Assembly (NCBI GenBank): GCA_008000375.1
Contig: SMOI01000319.1
Span: 1 to 35,686, forward strand
Source: Poteriospumella lacustris
Taxonomy: Eukaryota > Sar > Chrysophyceae > Chromulinales > Dinobryaceae
Direction of reading: 5' to 3'
Length of the DNA: 35,686 bases
Shown one piece after another: positions 1 through 9,053 of this stretch. Within the stretch, counting starts at the first letter, position 1; each line of letters starts with the position of its first letter. Below the pieces are notes generated by a model, which worked only from the letters and a program-made list of their open reading frames with translations, ran no database searches and was not told where the DNA came from. The translations under genes were made by a program, and so were the position numbers.

Positions 1-110
1 ACCCTAACCCTAACCCTAACCCTAACCCTAACCCTAACCCTAACCCTAACCCTAACCCTAACCCTAACCCTAACCCTTACCCTAACCCTAACCAAACCCT
101 AACCCTAACC
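1..110. repeat. Telomere, (CCCTAA)n on + strand, left chromosome end
   Basis: The first 75 or so bases are perfect head-to-tail CCCTAA units, followed by a degenerate stretch (CCCTTA, CCAAACCCTAA) ending near base 110. The C-rich strand reads 5' to 3' inward from the end, as expected for a left telomere of the TTAGGG type. The degenerate proximal units are typical of the telomere/subtelomere junction. Only about 18 units are present, which probably reflects assembly truncation. Confidence 0.97.
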
Positions 111-197
111 GCCAACCTCTGTCAACGGAAGTACATATAATAACGGACCGGACCGGAGATAGTAGTCAATGTTGGATAAAACTATATACAGTTAGGA

Positions 198-1811
198 TTA
201 GGATATTATACAAAATGACTTTGCTATCTTCGCTGACGACGAAGATTTTGCACTGTCAGCGAATGAAGCTTGGCCTTTGCTTCCGCCACTGAGACTTGCA
301 GCACCATCCGACACGCCAAGCACACCATCGTCATCGTCATCTTCTTCTCCCCGTAGCAGAACATCAGGCAACAACGCCATTAAATCAGATGCCAGGGAGC
401 TTTTTGAAACAAAATTGTCAACTTCTTTGCTCACATCAAAAATAAGAGCCATGATGTACAAAGGTTGAAGTCCCGCACTAGTAGCACTGGATAGCTCAGC
501 TCCTTGACCACCAGAACTATTGTGATTGTGAGCATTGTTTGTCAATAGAGCGAGATTCAAATTGTTGTCCGCGCCACAGAATAGTTTGTGTTCATCAAGA
601 TCCACTGAATAAACTGGCTTAAGGACAGAAAGGCACTTGAAGTCACGTTCATCGGCGGTTTTATTGTCCAACACAGTGACGCACGACCGGCAGTGCTGAA
701 GAGCTTCACGCAACTGACGAACCCGACGATCTTCGCTCTCTTTCACATCAACAGTGCTGGTATCGCCAGCAGAGGCACTACGATGCAGTGCCGACGCGGA
801 GTTCAGCAAAAGTAGGTCGCCAAGAGACCGACCCATAACATCTTCACGATTGAACGCGGTCGTTTTCTCGAAAAACTTGTTGACAAATATCAACGGCCGA
901 GACGTTCGTTGACATGATGCTAAACAAAAAGCAACCGGCAGTGCCTCGACTGCTGCGACAAGGGCTGCGACCCAATTCTCGCGGCGACGTAGCAGAGCCT
1001 GAAGTTCGTCGCCTTTAATAAGAGAAAATGCCGATGTTGATAGATCGAGCGGCTTCACAACCGAACGCATTCTGAAGCGAAGCATAGCGCCTTGAGACAT
1101 GCGGGTAACCGCAGTCAAACGTGACATTGATCGTCGCAAAATGGAGGATCTAGATTGTGCATTGCGGCTTCCGTGTCTCGATTTACCGGCCACACCATTA
1201 CCGTGTTGCGGCAAACTATTTGTCGACTGCGCGAAATCATCGACGTGTGACAATGACGCGTCGTCGACAGTGGTTGCAATAGCATGGCTTGCTTCCGCCG
1301 CACGCCACGTTTTGTAATGTTTTGACATTATAAAACGATTAAATAAATCCCGCGCCATGATGAGAACCAGCTCGTTTTGAAGCCGCTGAAGGAGAGCGAC
1401 CAGCAATTTAGGGTTGCCGGCACCTTCCATCGTCGCAAAGTCCTCTAAAAACTCATTTCGAAACAGCTCTGGTAAAAGATCTGCGACGGGACTGTCCGGA
1501 TCAGTTAGTTGAGGCTGTAAAAGCTGCACGTGCGCCAAAGCAGCGTCCCAACTTAACTCGCTACTCAAAACATCGGAATTGGCCAGGAATACACTGAGAA
1601 GTGCATCCGATTCCTCCAAACGAACGAAAGTCTCGAAGGCTTTTTGGCCTAACTTGCTTGAAAGAATCAGCCATGTCGCTTCGACCCGAGAGCAGGACGC
1701 ATATACGTTGACGACAAAGCGCTCCACCTGCTCCATCATTCTCCGTCGCCGACCATTTATTTCCACCGCCTTTGGGCCCTCTTCGTATCCCTTTCCCCCG
1801 GCATTTCCCAT
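198..1811 (-). CDS. RGS-domain plus LOV-like PAS protein (helmchrome-like half)
   Basis: Single-exon 537-residue protein. Residues about 50-170 are helical and end in a stretch (ARDLFNRFIMSKHY) resembling the last helix of RGS domains, which speed GTP hydrolysis by G-alpha subunits. Residues about 285-465 look like a LOV/PAS sensor: RPLIFVNKFFEKTTAF, then EDVMGRSLGDLL, then a helix (LREALQHCRSCVTVL) and a last strand (YIMALIFDVS). Photoactive LOV domains have a Cys in GRNCRFLQ; here the motif is GRSLGDLL, so the flavin-adduct Cys is missing and light sensing by the usual chemistry is unlikely. The protein starts MGNAGG (weak myristoylation signal) and ends CIIS, a CaaX-type prenylation motif, suggesting membrane attachment. 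RGS-LOV architecture is known from helmchrome, a flagellar protein of brown algae; this would be one RGS-LOV unit. The RGS and LOV calls are from sequence pattern only. The gene is the last before the telomere. Confidence 0.6.
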   Translation of the reverse strand: MGNAGGKGYEEGPKAVEINGRRRRMMEQVERFVVNVYASCSRVEATWLILSSKLGQKAFETFVRLEESDALLSVFLANSDVLSSELSWDAALAHVQLLQPQLTDPDSPVADLLPELFRNEFLEDFATMEGAGNPKLLVALLQRLQNELVLIMARDLFNRFIMSKHYKTWRAAEASHAIATTVDDASLSHVDDFAQSTNSLPQHGNGVAGKSRHGSRNAQSRSSILRRSMSRLTAVTRMSQGAMLRFRMRSVVKPLDLSTSAFSLIKGDELQALLRRRENWVAALVAAVEALPVAFCLASCQRTSRPLIFVNKFFEKTTAFNREDVMGRSLGDLLLLNSASALHRSASAGDTSTVDVKESEDRRVRQLREALQHCRSCVTVLDNKTADERDFKCLSVLKPVYSVDLDEHKLFCGADNNLNLALLTNNAHNHNSSGGQGAELSSATSAGLQPLYIMALIFDVSKEVDNFVSKSSLASDLMALLPDVLLRGEEDDDDDGVLGVSDGAASLSGGSKGQASFADSAKSSSSAKIAKSFCIIS

Positions 1812-2257
1812 ACTTTCTCGTTGGAAGTGACGTCCTTCAGAGCCGATCGGGGCAACTTGTGCTGCCTTTCTGACTTCGACACTAATTTTGCGATGGGTTG
1901 TAGTCCTGTCGCGATAATCAAGTTTTCGAGAACCTCAGTGCTTCGATTTCTGCAAATCCTGTTCAGAAAAGGTCATCCACAAAATGAATGATCTCGCAGG
2001 GCATTGATGGTGGTGTGGTTGAAGCGGTCGATTAGTTCAACTTTCTCTTTTGATCAATCAATGGTCAACTTGCTTTGACAGCTGACAGTCAGTGGCGCGA
2101 AACGGCACAGGAAGTCATCACGATGATGACGACGACTGAACGACGTCGATAGTCGTTTTTGTATCCCATCTGCTCGTAGCGACCGTCAACTCATAGCCGC
2201 GATCTCAACCCTCGAAAATGCCGAGCTTTGTTTGGATCAGCGGACGGTACTTGTGTC
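1812..2257. other. Intergenic, promoter side of the RGS/PAS gene
   Basis: 446 bp between the RGS/PAS start codon and the ERGIC3 stop codon, both genes on the minus strand. It holds no convincing coding sequence. A GAC-rich run with ATGACGACGAC lies at about 2121-2148; similar runs occur in other 5' intergenic regions of this window. Confidence 0.5.
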
Positions 2258-3586
2258 TTACAGAATCATCCCACGGAAAGCGTGTCGGGTGGCCAGATTG
2301 ATCAGCAACTCGACCATGCCCATCAACGAAAACGCTCCACCCACAATCGCACATAGAGACGTGAGGAAGGGAAACAGACGGCGCTGCTTTTCTTGAACGT
2401 AACTTTGAATCGGAGAGACTTCATAGTAAAAATAGACTCCAGGAAGACCACGCCCAGAGCCGGGGGCCAGGTGAGACATGTGCTCAGTCACGGAGTATTG
2501 GTTGCTGCTGATGACCGCGCCGTCAAGTCTTTCATACTTCGTGGGGACCACTTTGATGAAGTACTGTTGCATACCATGAGTGTCCTTCAGAGCTCGACTT
2601 TGACCATCCAGTGGACTGCGAATGCCTGGGTAGTGGTCCCCGAAGCTGAGACTGTTCACGGTGTGCGAAACGTTGAACTGGTCAAATGTGAACGCCAGTA
2701 AATCCAACAATGTGAACACGCCGCTTTGCAATTTTGTATCGTGCATTTTTTGATGAGGGGCGATATGAAAATGTCCCGAAGAACGGCCCAAAGACAACCT
2801 TCCATAGACTTGACATCCGCCGTCTTCCGCGTTTTGGTCCTTCAACGTTTCCAAGGCAGCTTCAGCTGCGCATTGTACAATACCTTGCGGTTTAAAATGC
2901 CAACCCAAGCGAGCGTATGCATCTTTAACGTCCTGGCAGGAGTTGCAGCACTGTCCTTGTCGACCAGCTCCGTAGCAATTCCCGCACTTGTTGGGTTGCG
3001 GTCCCTTAGTCGCCACGTCGTCGACCAAAGTATGCCCTTTGCTCTCCATGAGCTGCTTCAACTGAGTTTCCGAGCGGACTGTGTTTCCTAACAGCTGTCT
3101 TTCGCCTCGGCCAACGCGAGCGCCATCAAACGACAACTTATGCTTGTATATTTCATGAACGGCATCCGCGACGGGGAGTCCGTGATCATCGACTGCGTCG
3201 ACGGACAATAAGGAACATGGAAGCACTGGAAAGCTCAGATCAAAATCGATCACAATTGAGTTCGCGCGAGTGGTATTGACAAATAGCGTTTCGACAGTTT
3301 CCTTCGAATGACGTAACCAGTTGTCAGTCGACTTCGCTGAGCAGCACAGAGCGGCAGCTTACCTTCTGAAAAAAGAACCTCACTTCGCCGAACAGTAGGA
3401 AAATCATGATGGCCATAGATACGATTGATACTGTGACAGAGTTACAGTCAGCACCGTGACAACAAAACTTCAAATTCGAAGAGATTAGCGGCTCTAACCT
3501 ATCGCTCCCGTGTTCGTTTTCAGACGATACTCATCGTTCGCCTTTGGAAATGCATCTAAACCTACCAAACCTGCGAAAAAGCTCAT
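2258..3586 (-). CDS. ERGIC3: ERGIC3-type cargo receptor of COPII/COPI vesicles
   Basis: Three exons: 3499-3586, 3363-3430 and 2258-3301, giving 399 residues (animal ERGIC3 is about 383). Introns of 68 and 61 bp are GT-AG and phases match. Exon 1 carries the N-terminal hallmark GLDAFPKANDEYRLKTNTGA, exon 2 the first membrane helix (VSMAIMIFLLFGEVRFFF). Exon 3 encodes the luminal beta domain, including the Cys cluster CGNCYGA...CCNSCQDVKDAYARLGW typical of ERGIC3, then VYFYYEVSPI and the second membrane helix near the C terminus (FLTSLCAIVGGAFSLMGMV). The family cycles between ER and Golgi and helps sort secretory cargo. The exon 1 ATG at 3586 was chosen because the in-frame extension upstream lacks an ATG and the protein aligns from this point. 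The gene is divergent from NDK. Confidence 0.95.
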
Positions 3587-3908
3587 GTTGGAAGGGCTCA
3601 ATAATCGACGTTGATGAAATTCTTCTGTGATATTGATTGTGGCATCAGATGTCGTCGACCCACAAGTGGAATCGATCAACCGACGACGACGATCGATCGG
3701 GATCCGATCGCAGAGGTTGGATCATGACGACGACGATGTCCCGACAGCAATTCCACCGGCGGCCTCATCGACGATGATCGCATCGCATCGACTCGGTAAG
3801 GGTAGGTGGTGACGTTCATAGAATAGTACATGTCATTATGGTTCCTCAGGAACACGCCTTGCGAAAACCTTTCTGTGATACCTCACCTCTGTGTACTGAC
3901 AACTTGCT
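3587..3908. promoter_or_regulatory. Shared divergent promoter region of ERGIC3 and NDK
   Basis: 322 bp separate two divergently transcribed start codons, so both promoters must lie here or in the 5' exons. The region has a GATC/CGATCG-rich palindromic patch (about 3690-3710) and two GACGACGACGAT runs (3681-3694 and 3724-3738). No TATA box stands out. The promoter function is inferred from gene arrangement. Confidence 0.5.
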
Positions 3909-4549
3909 ATGAGGCTTCTTCTCTTCGCGGTTGCATTTATTTCGTATGTGGCTCTCTGCACTGCCTTCGCCTTCAGAGCCAATCAACGGTTGCGAAGCAC
4001 TCTTAAGCTTTCCAGAAGCTCGCTGGAGTCCACAAACTCGCTGGAGCGAACTTGTGAGTCGTGCTTACCGTATGCGGAAGAAATGACTCATTTTACTTGA
4101 AAGTATCCTGACTAGACATTATGATCAAACCTGATGGGGTTCAGCGCGGCATCGTAGGAGAAATCATCCAGCGGTTTGAGCGGAAAGGATTATCACTTCA
4201 GGGACTGAAGTTGGTTGCACCAAGTGAAGATATTCTACGAAGGCATTATGAACATCTGTCTTCCAAGCCTTTCTTTCCGAAGCTTGTGGAGTTCATGACG
4301 TCAGGTCCTGTTATCGCGATGGTTTGGGAAGGGAAACATGCGGTTCGGCTTTGTAGAACTCTGTTGGGTTCCACTGATCCCAGTGAGAGTCAACCTGGCA
4401 CAATACGGGGTGATCTAGCCATAGACGTTGGAAGAAATGTCTGTCATGGGTCTGACTCTGTCGAGTCTGCTCAACGGGAGATCGCGTTGTGGTTCGAAGA
4501 GGGCCTTCCGAGCTTTCGACGTTCTCAAAATTCTTGGATCTATGAGTGA
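3909..4549 (+). CDS. NDK: Nucleoside diphosphate kinase with plastid-type bipartite leader
   Basis: Two exons, 3909-4053 and 4116-4549, joined across a 62-bp GT-AG intron to give 192 residues. The splice recreates the family start [15 protein letters not shown]. The catalytic region [14 protein letters not shown] contains the phospho-accepting His, and the protein ends NSWIYE like other NDKs. The enzyme moves the terminal phosphate from ATP to other NDPs. The first about 40 residues are extra: a hydrophobic signal peptide ([15 protein letters not shown]) ending at TA followed by [11 protein letters not shown], rich in Arg and Ser. Phe right after the cleavage site plus a basic hydroxylated transit region is the ASAFAP-type signal for complex red plastids, so a plastid isoform is inferred. 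All active-site residues I could check are intact. Confidence 0.96.
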
Positions 4550-4731
4550 CCGAATGACTCTTCGCCGTTCGAGGCTATTCGATGTGACTAATTCAGAAAA
4601 TTTTGAAACGCTTTATTTTGCAAAGTGCCTTATACGCAGAGGGAAGTTGGGGAATCAGAAAATGAACAAACAAATGGGTGCGGGGAAACTAACAAACAAA
4701 TGAGAAACAAATGCACAGAATACCGTGCGGC

Positions 4732-6106
4732 TTACTGAGCACGCTCAACCACAGCGGCCGGCGCAACATTGGCACCCGGCGCGGATTTTTCGTCTCTCAG
4801 AAGCTGCCGCGCGTCTTGCGAGGGATGCTTGTAGTACTCCTCGTACTTCTCGTAGGTGGTTTCGATTCGCTTCGCACGAACCTTCAGCATTTCGATAATT
4901 TCCTCCTTGGTCATCTTACCGGTGTAGTCCACGTAATACTCTGCGAGCTTGTCCCAAAGCCCCAACAAGATGAAAATAGACAGCTCCGCGATGGACAGAG
5001 TGTGGAATACCGAAGCTCGATGTCGCTTGAACTCCTCGACTTTCGAGGCCTGATGAGCGGGCAGGTCCTTGAAGTAGACCCCGGTGTTGTAATGGTGTGC
5101 CATGTGATCATCTTCACCGAAAACATCGTCGGTACCGTTCACAATAGTTGTGGAATCGACGACTTGAATGTGGTTTCCTTGTGCGTCGAACTCCAAGAAG
5201 CCGTGGAAACCAATGTTGATCAGGGCCAGGAAATAGGTCATGCAGAAAAGAGGCTGCAAGTAGATGTAGAAGAGGAACGAAAATGATCGTGTAATTGCCA
5301 AAACTGCGAAACCAACGGTCAAGTACGTCGTAACTCCAGATTGCAAGAGAGCGGCCTTGTCGGGGCGATTGTTCGCATTGAAGAAACGAAGACTCGTGAC
5401 GCCGAGCATGTGCAGCAAAATACGATGAACGTACAGCATGAATCCACCGAATTCGGTGCGATCGAAATCCCACAAATAGAAGGTATCTCCAAAACCGCCG
5501 TTTGTCTGATGGTGAATCTTAATGTGCGAAGTGGTGAAGTTCCACGGCACATTTCCGAAGAACAAGCCCAACAAGTTCTCGAACGGATTTCCGAACGTTG
5601 ATTGAATCCATTTCTTATAGAGTCGGGGGTTATGGCCCTGTGAAAAAATCAGTGTGAGTTTCAAGCATTTTGTTTCCTACGCAGCAGTGCGTACATACCT
5701 CTTTGTGGGCGAGAGCATACGCCGCACCCATAATGGACCCTCCGAATCCGACCCACGAGCAGTAATACGCATACACCAACCACAAAGGAAGAGAACCATA
5801 CTTCAGTTGCCAATAAAACACAAACGGGATGGTGACGCTGCAATTAAGAACGAGGATCAGCGACAGGGCGAAGAAATCCGCGTGTTGAGGATTGTTGTAG
5901 ATAAAATTTGCCGCGAACCATCGAAGAAGGGAATTTCTTTCAAGAGCGTCATACATTGGCTTCAGAACTGGCGCAAGAAGATTACGATATATTTGGCCCA
6001 TTCCGACCACAGGTAGGGCCCAAAAAATAACGAAATTGATGGACATGAGCACTCCCGTCATAAACGGAACGAACCGAGTTGAGGTGAGATAGTCAACAAT
6101 TCCCAT
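4732..6106 (-). CDS. Membrane fatty-acid desaturase-like di-iron enzyme
   Basis: Two exons, 5699-6106 and 4732-5637, separated by a 61-bp GT-AG intron, encode 437 residues. The splice joins ALAHKE to GHNPRLY and so builds the first histidine box, HKEGH. The second box is HIKIHH (in SHIKIHHQTNGG) and the third is HMAHH (in GEDDHMAHHYNTG). Three such boxes bind the di-iron centre of the fatty-acid desaturase/hydroxylase superfamily in the ER or plastid membrane. Several hydrophobic segments lie in exon 1 and in the middle of exon 2. No cytochrome b5 domain is fused. The substrate cannot be read from the sequence; sphingolipid, acyl-lipid or hydroxylase roles are all possible. The charged C-terminal tail (about residues 370-437) is probably cytosolic. 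Confidence 0.85.
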
Positions 6107-6326
6107 TGTGTTGCTCGATTGTGCAAGTGAAATATGTTGATTTCCTTCGCTAGCAGACTAATAAACGGGTCTATTTATTTGTAATTTGGTCAAAGTCGAG
6201 CTTACGAGTACGTGCGTAATTTTACGCGGACGAGCAGAAGAAGCTGCTCCGTCTTCTGTGCAACAACTGGCTGCTGACGGAGGCGCATTCCAGATTCCCC
6301 AGCCGTTCTGTGTGAAACTGCAAGAT

Positions 6327-7430
6327 GTGTCGCAGTGTCTCGCTGTTTGCAGGCAAATCGCTGGTTGTGGTTGTGTGGCATCGGCGAGTCGCGCCACACA
6401 GTGAGGTCAAGGTGGCAACTTAGTCTTGTCATTCTTCTGGTGAAAAGTAGTGAGCTCTTTGGTTGGGTAAGCATATACCTGAAAGCAAGGTCCCACAAAC
6501 AATAGCAAGATGCCCCACGTCGCATTCAGAACCAACTGTAAGTCCTTTTTCCATCTTCGCCGCAGTCATGGATGAAGACGGAATCGGATTTTTTTCAATT
6601 TGATCGACGATACTCCGATTCTTGATTTTCATTTGCCATTGCTTTGCGGGTAGCTGTGGATATTTTCAACCATCGTATTAACACGTTTGTGTGCTGATTC
6701 TTCTTTTATAGACCGAAAGACATACCGCACTGTCCGTCGTCCTTTCGAGAAGGAACGTTTGGATCAAGAGCTCAAGCTTTGCGGTGAATATGGTCTTCGC
6801 TGCAAGCGCGAGATTTGGCGCGTTCAGTACATGCTTTCCAAGGTCCGCAAGGTAAGATTACTGTTTGTTTGCAGTTATGACATCAAGTTCCCTGAATCAT
6901 TGCGATTGTTTCCTTGACGTTGCAGGCTGCCAGAACTTTGTTGACTTTGGACGCTAAGGACCCCAAGCGCCTTTTCGAGACTCCTCCTTTGATCCGCCGC
7001 TTGAAGAGATATGGTGTCCTCACTGACGAAGAGAACTCTCTTGATGATATCTTGAAGCTCACCACGCAGATCTTCATGGAGAGACGCCTTCAGACCAAGG
7101 TTTTCAAGCTCAACTTGGCCAAGTCTATCCATCACGCTCGCGTCCTCATTCGTCAGCGTCACATCCGCGTTGGCAAGCAATTGGTGAATGTTCCTTCGTT
7201 CTTGGTCCGCACCGACTCCGAGAAGCACATCGACCTTGCCGTCGACTCTCCTTATGGCCAAGGTCGCCCTGGTCGCGTTGCCAGACGCCGTGCTGCTCAG
7301 AAGGCTGCTGCCAACGGCGCTGACGAAGAGTAAATCTTTCGGCTGGTTGACCTAAACCTTTTGCTTACCACCCCCCCCCCTTCATACTTTCCGCCTGTAA
7401 CCCCTCTTAATCACCGCACCTTGCTTTCAT
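6327..7430 (+). repeat. Left arm of a large inverted repeat (palindrome)
   Basis: This segment is repeated in reverse complement at 7737-8858. Mirror positions sum to 15185 through the S9 gene, so that part contains no net indel. Coding exons, both introns and upstream sequence appear identical. Differences are confined to the 3' UTR: the right arm has 18-19 extra bases just after the stop codon, plus a few substitutions around a poly-C tract. Confidence 0.95.
6510..7333 (+). CDS. RPS9: 40S ribosomal protein S9 (uS4), copy A
   Basis: Three exons, 6510-6537, 6712-6851 and 6926-7333, give 191 residues (human S9 has 194). The protein starts [20 protein letters not shown] and continues with the S4-type RNA-binding region ([38 protein letters not shown]). 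S9 binds 18S rRNA early in small-subunit assembly and contributes to decoding accuracy. Introns are 174 and 74 bp, GT-AG. The tiny first exon of nine codons plus one base is followed by the longest intron of the window, a common design for ribosomal protein genes. It is convergent with copy B, with stop codons 518 bp apart. The predicted proteins of the two copies are identical. Confidence 0.98.
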
Positions 7431-7736
7431 AGTGAACGTTGAGTTGTTTTGTTGGTGAATTACGCTGCTCTTACTTTGTAAACATACATAATCGCAACGC
7501 AGGAAGAATATGTAGCGTTGGATTCCTACGGAAGTTCGGAGAATCTGGACTCGGAACACTGCTCTTCGAAGTCGTTGCGACGGACACGACCAGTCGCAGC
7601 TTCTGCTCCCCAAAGTGAGGAGGTCATGAGATGTAACACATGTTTTCTCAACTTCCTATGTTTGTTCATCCGAAGGCTTTTACATTGTATGTCGCAACGA
7701 ACGGTTTTCAACACAACACATCAACAACACATTCAA
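7431..7736. other. Unique spacer at the centre of the palindrome
   Basis: 306 bp not shared between arms. It contains an open stretch on the plus strand (about 7505-7615; SYGSSENLDSEHCSSKSLRR) that follows a plausible acceptor (CGCAACGCAG) and precedes plausible donors, so it could be an orphan exon. The evidence is weak. Transcription terminators for the two convergent S9 genes should lie here or in the adjoining UTRs. Confidence 0.4.
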
Positions 7737-8858
7737 TGAAAGCAAGGTGCGATGATTAAGAGGGGTTACAGGCGGAAAGTGTGAGGGTGGGGGGGGGGTA
7801 AGCAAAAGGTTTAGGTCAACCAGCCTACTTTGCTGAGCATCAACGAAAGATTTACTCTTCGTCAGCGCCGTTGGCAGCAGCCTTCTGAGCAGCACGGCGT
7901 CTGGCAACGCGACCAGGGCGACCTTGGCCATAAGGAGAGTCGACGGCAAGGTCGATGTGCTTCTCGGAGTCGGTGCGGACCAAGAACGAAGGAACATTCA
8001 CCAATTGCTTGCCAACGCGGATGTGACGCTGACGAATGAGGACGCGAGCGTGATGGATAGACTTGGCCAAGTTGAGCTTGAAAACCTTGGTCTGAAGGCG
8101 TCTCTCCATGAAGATCTGCGTGGTGAGCTTCAAGATATCATCAAGAGAGTTCTCTTCGTCAGTGAGGACACCATATCTCTTCAAGCGGCGGATCAAAGGA
8201 GGAGTCTCGAAAAGGCGCTTGGGGTCCTTAGCGTCCAAAGTCAACAAAGTTCTGGCAGCCTGCAACGTCAAGGAAACAATCGCAATGATTCAGGGAACTT
8301 GATGTCATAACTGCAAACAAACAGTAATCTTACCTTGCGGACCTTGGAAAGCATGTACTGAACGCGCCAAATCTCGCGCTTGCAGCGAAGACCATATTCA
8401 CCGCAAAGCTTGAGCTCTTGATCCAAACGTTCCTTCTCGAAAGGACGACGGACAGTGCGGTATGTCTTTCGGTCTATAAAAGAAGAATCAGCACACAAAC
8501 GTGTTAATACGATGGTTGAAAATATCCACAGCTACCCGCAAAGCAATGGCAAATGAAAATCAAGAATCGGAGTATCGTCGATCAAATTGAAAAAAATCCG
8601 ATTCCGTCTTCATCCATGACTGCGGCGAAGATGGAAAAAGGACTTACAGTTGGTTCTGAATGCGACGTGGGGCATCTTGCTATTGTTTGTGGGACCTTGC
8701 TTTCAGGTATATGCTTACCCAACCAAAGAGCTCACTACTTTTCACCAGAAGAATGACAAGACTAAGTTGCCACCTTGACCTCACTGTGTGGCGCGACTCG
8801 CCGATGCCACACAACCACAACCAGCGATTTGCCTGCAAACAGCGAGACACTGCGACAC
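7737..8858 (-). repeat. Right arm of the large inverted repeat
   Basis: Reverse complement of 6327-7430. Homology stops sharply at base 8858 (TGCGACAC shared, then the flanks diverge) and at 7737 on the inner side. The extra 18-19 bases relative to the left arm lie at about 7833-7851. Confidence 0.95.
7852..8675 (-). CDS. RPS9: 40S ribosomal protein S9 (uS4), copy B
   Basis: Mirror copy of the S9 gene at 6510-7333. Exons are 8648-8675, 8334-8473 and 7852-8259, with the same intron positions, lengths and splice sites, and the translation is residue-for-residue identical. About 180 bp of upstream sequence is also duplicated, so both copies probably keep a working promoter. Only the 3' UTR differs. 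Identity extending through introns means either very recent duplication or ongoing gene conversion between the arms. Confidence 0.98.
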
Positions 8859-9053
8859 GTGCCCAGATGACCTGGTTACATTTAGGCTAACTGTGTATCT
8901 GGGGTCTGAGCGGTGTTTGGTGTCACAGCAATTGAAAGAAGTATGGTGTACTATGGATATGTATGGCATTAGTGGTTCACATTCGGAAACCGATGTCTTT
9001 TCAGCATGTATGCAGAGTATTTACTGACATTCTTATCACAAAACAAGTCACAG
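8859..9053. other. Gap between palindrome and protease-like gene
   Basis: 195 bp of unique sequence with no coding signal that I recognise. Together with the duplicated S9 upstream sequence it makes a 378-bp stretch without coding exons. Confidence 0.4.

Noticed and set aside
191-206. TTAGGATTAGGA next to the RGS stop codon as an interstitial telomere repeat
   Set aside because: Only two units, imperfect, and in the opposite orientation to the telomere; it overlaps the stop codon and is probably chance.
6186-6404. Cys-rich open frame (SQCLAVCRQIAGCGC) resembling a PAN/apple motif at the palindrome edge
   Set aside because: Its right part is also present in the other arm with a completely different N-terminal part, and it overlaps the S9 upstream region; most likely chance.
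6538-6711. Possible box C/D snoRNA in the first S9 intron
   Set aside because: A GGATGA and a CTGA are present, but the box C is not canonical (no TGATGA) and no terminal stem was found.
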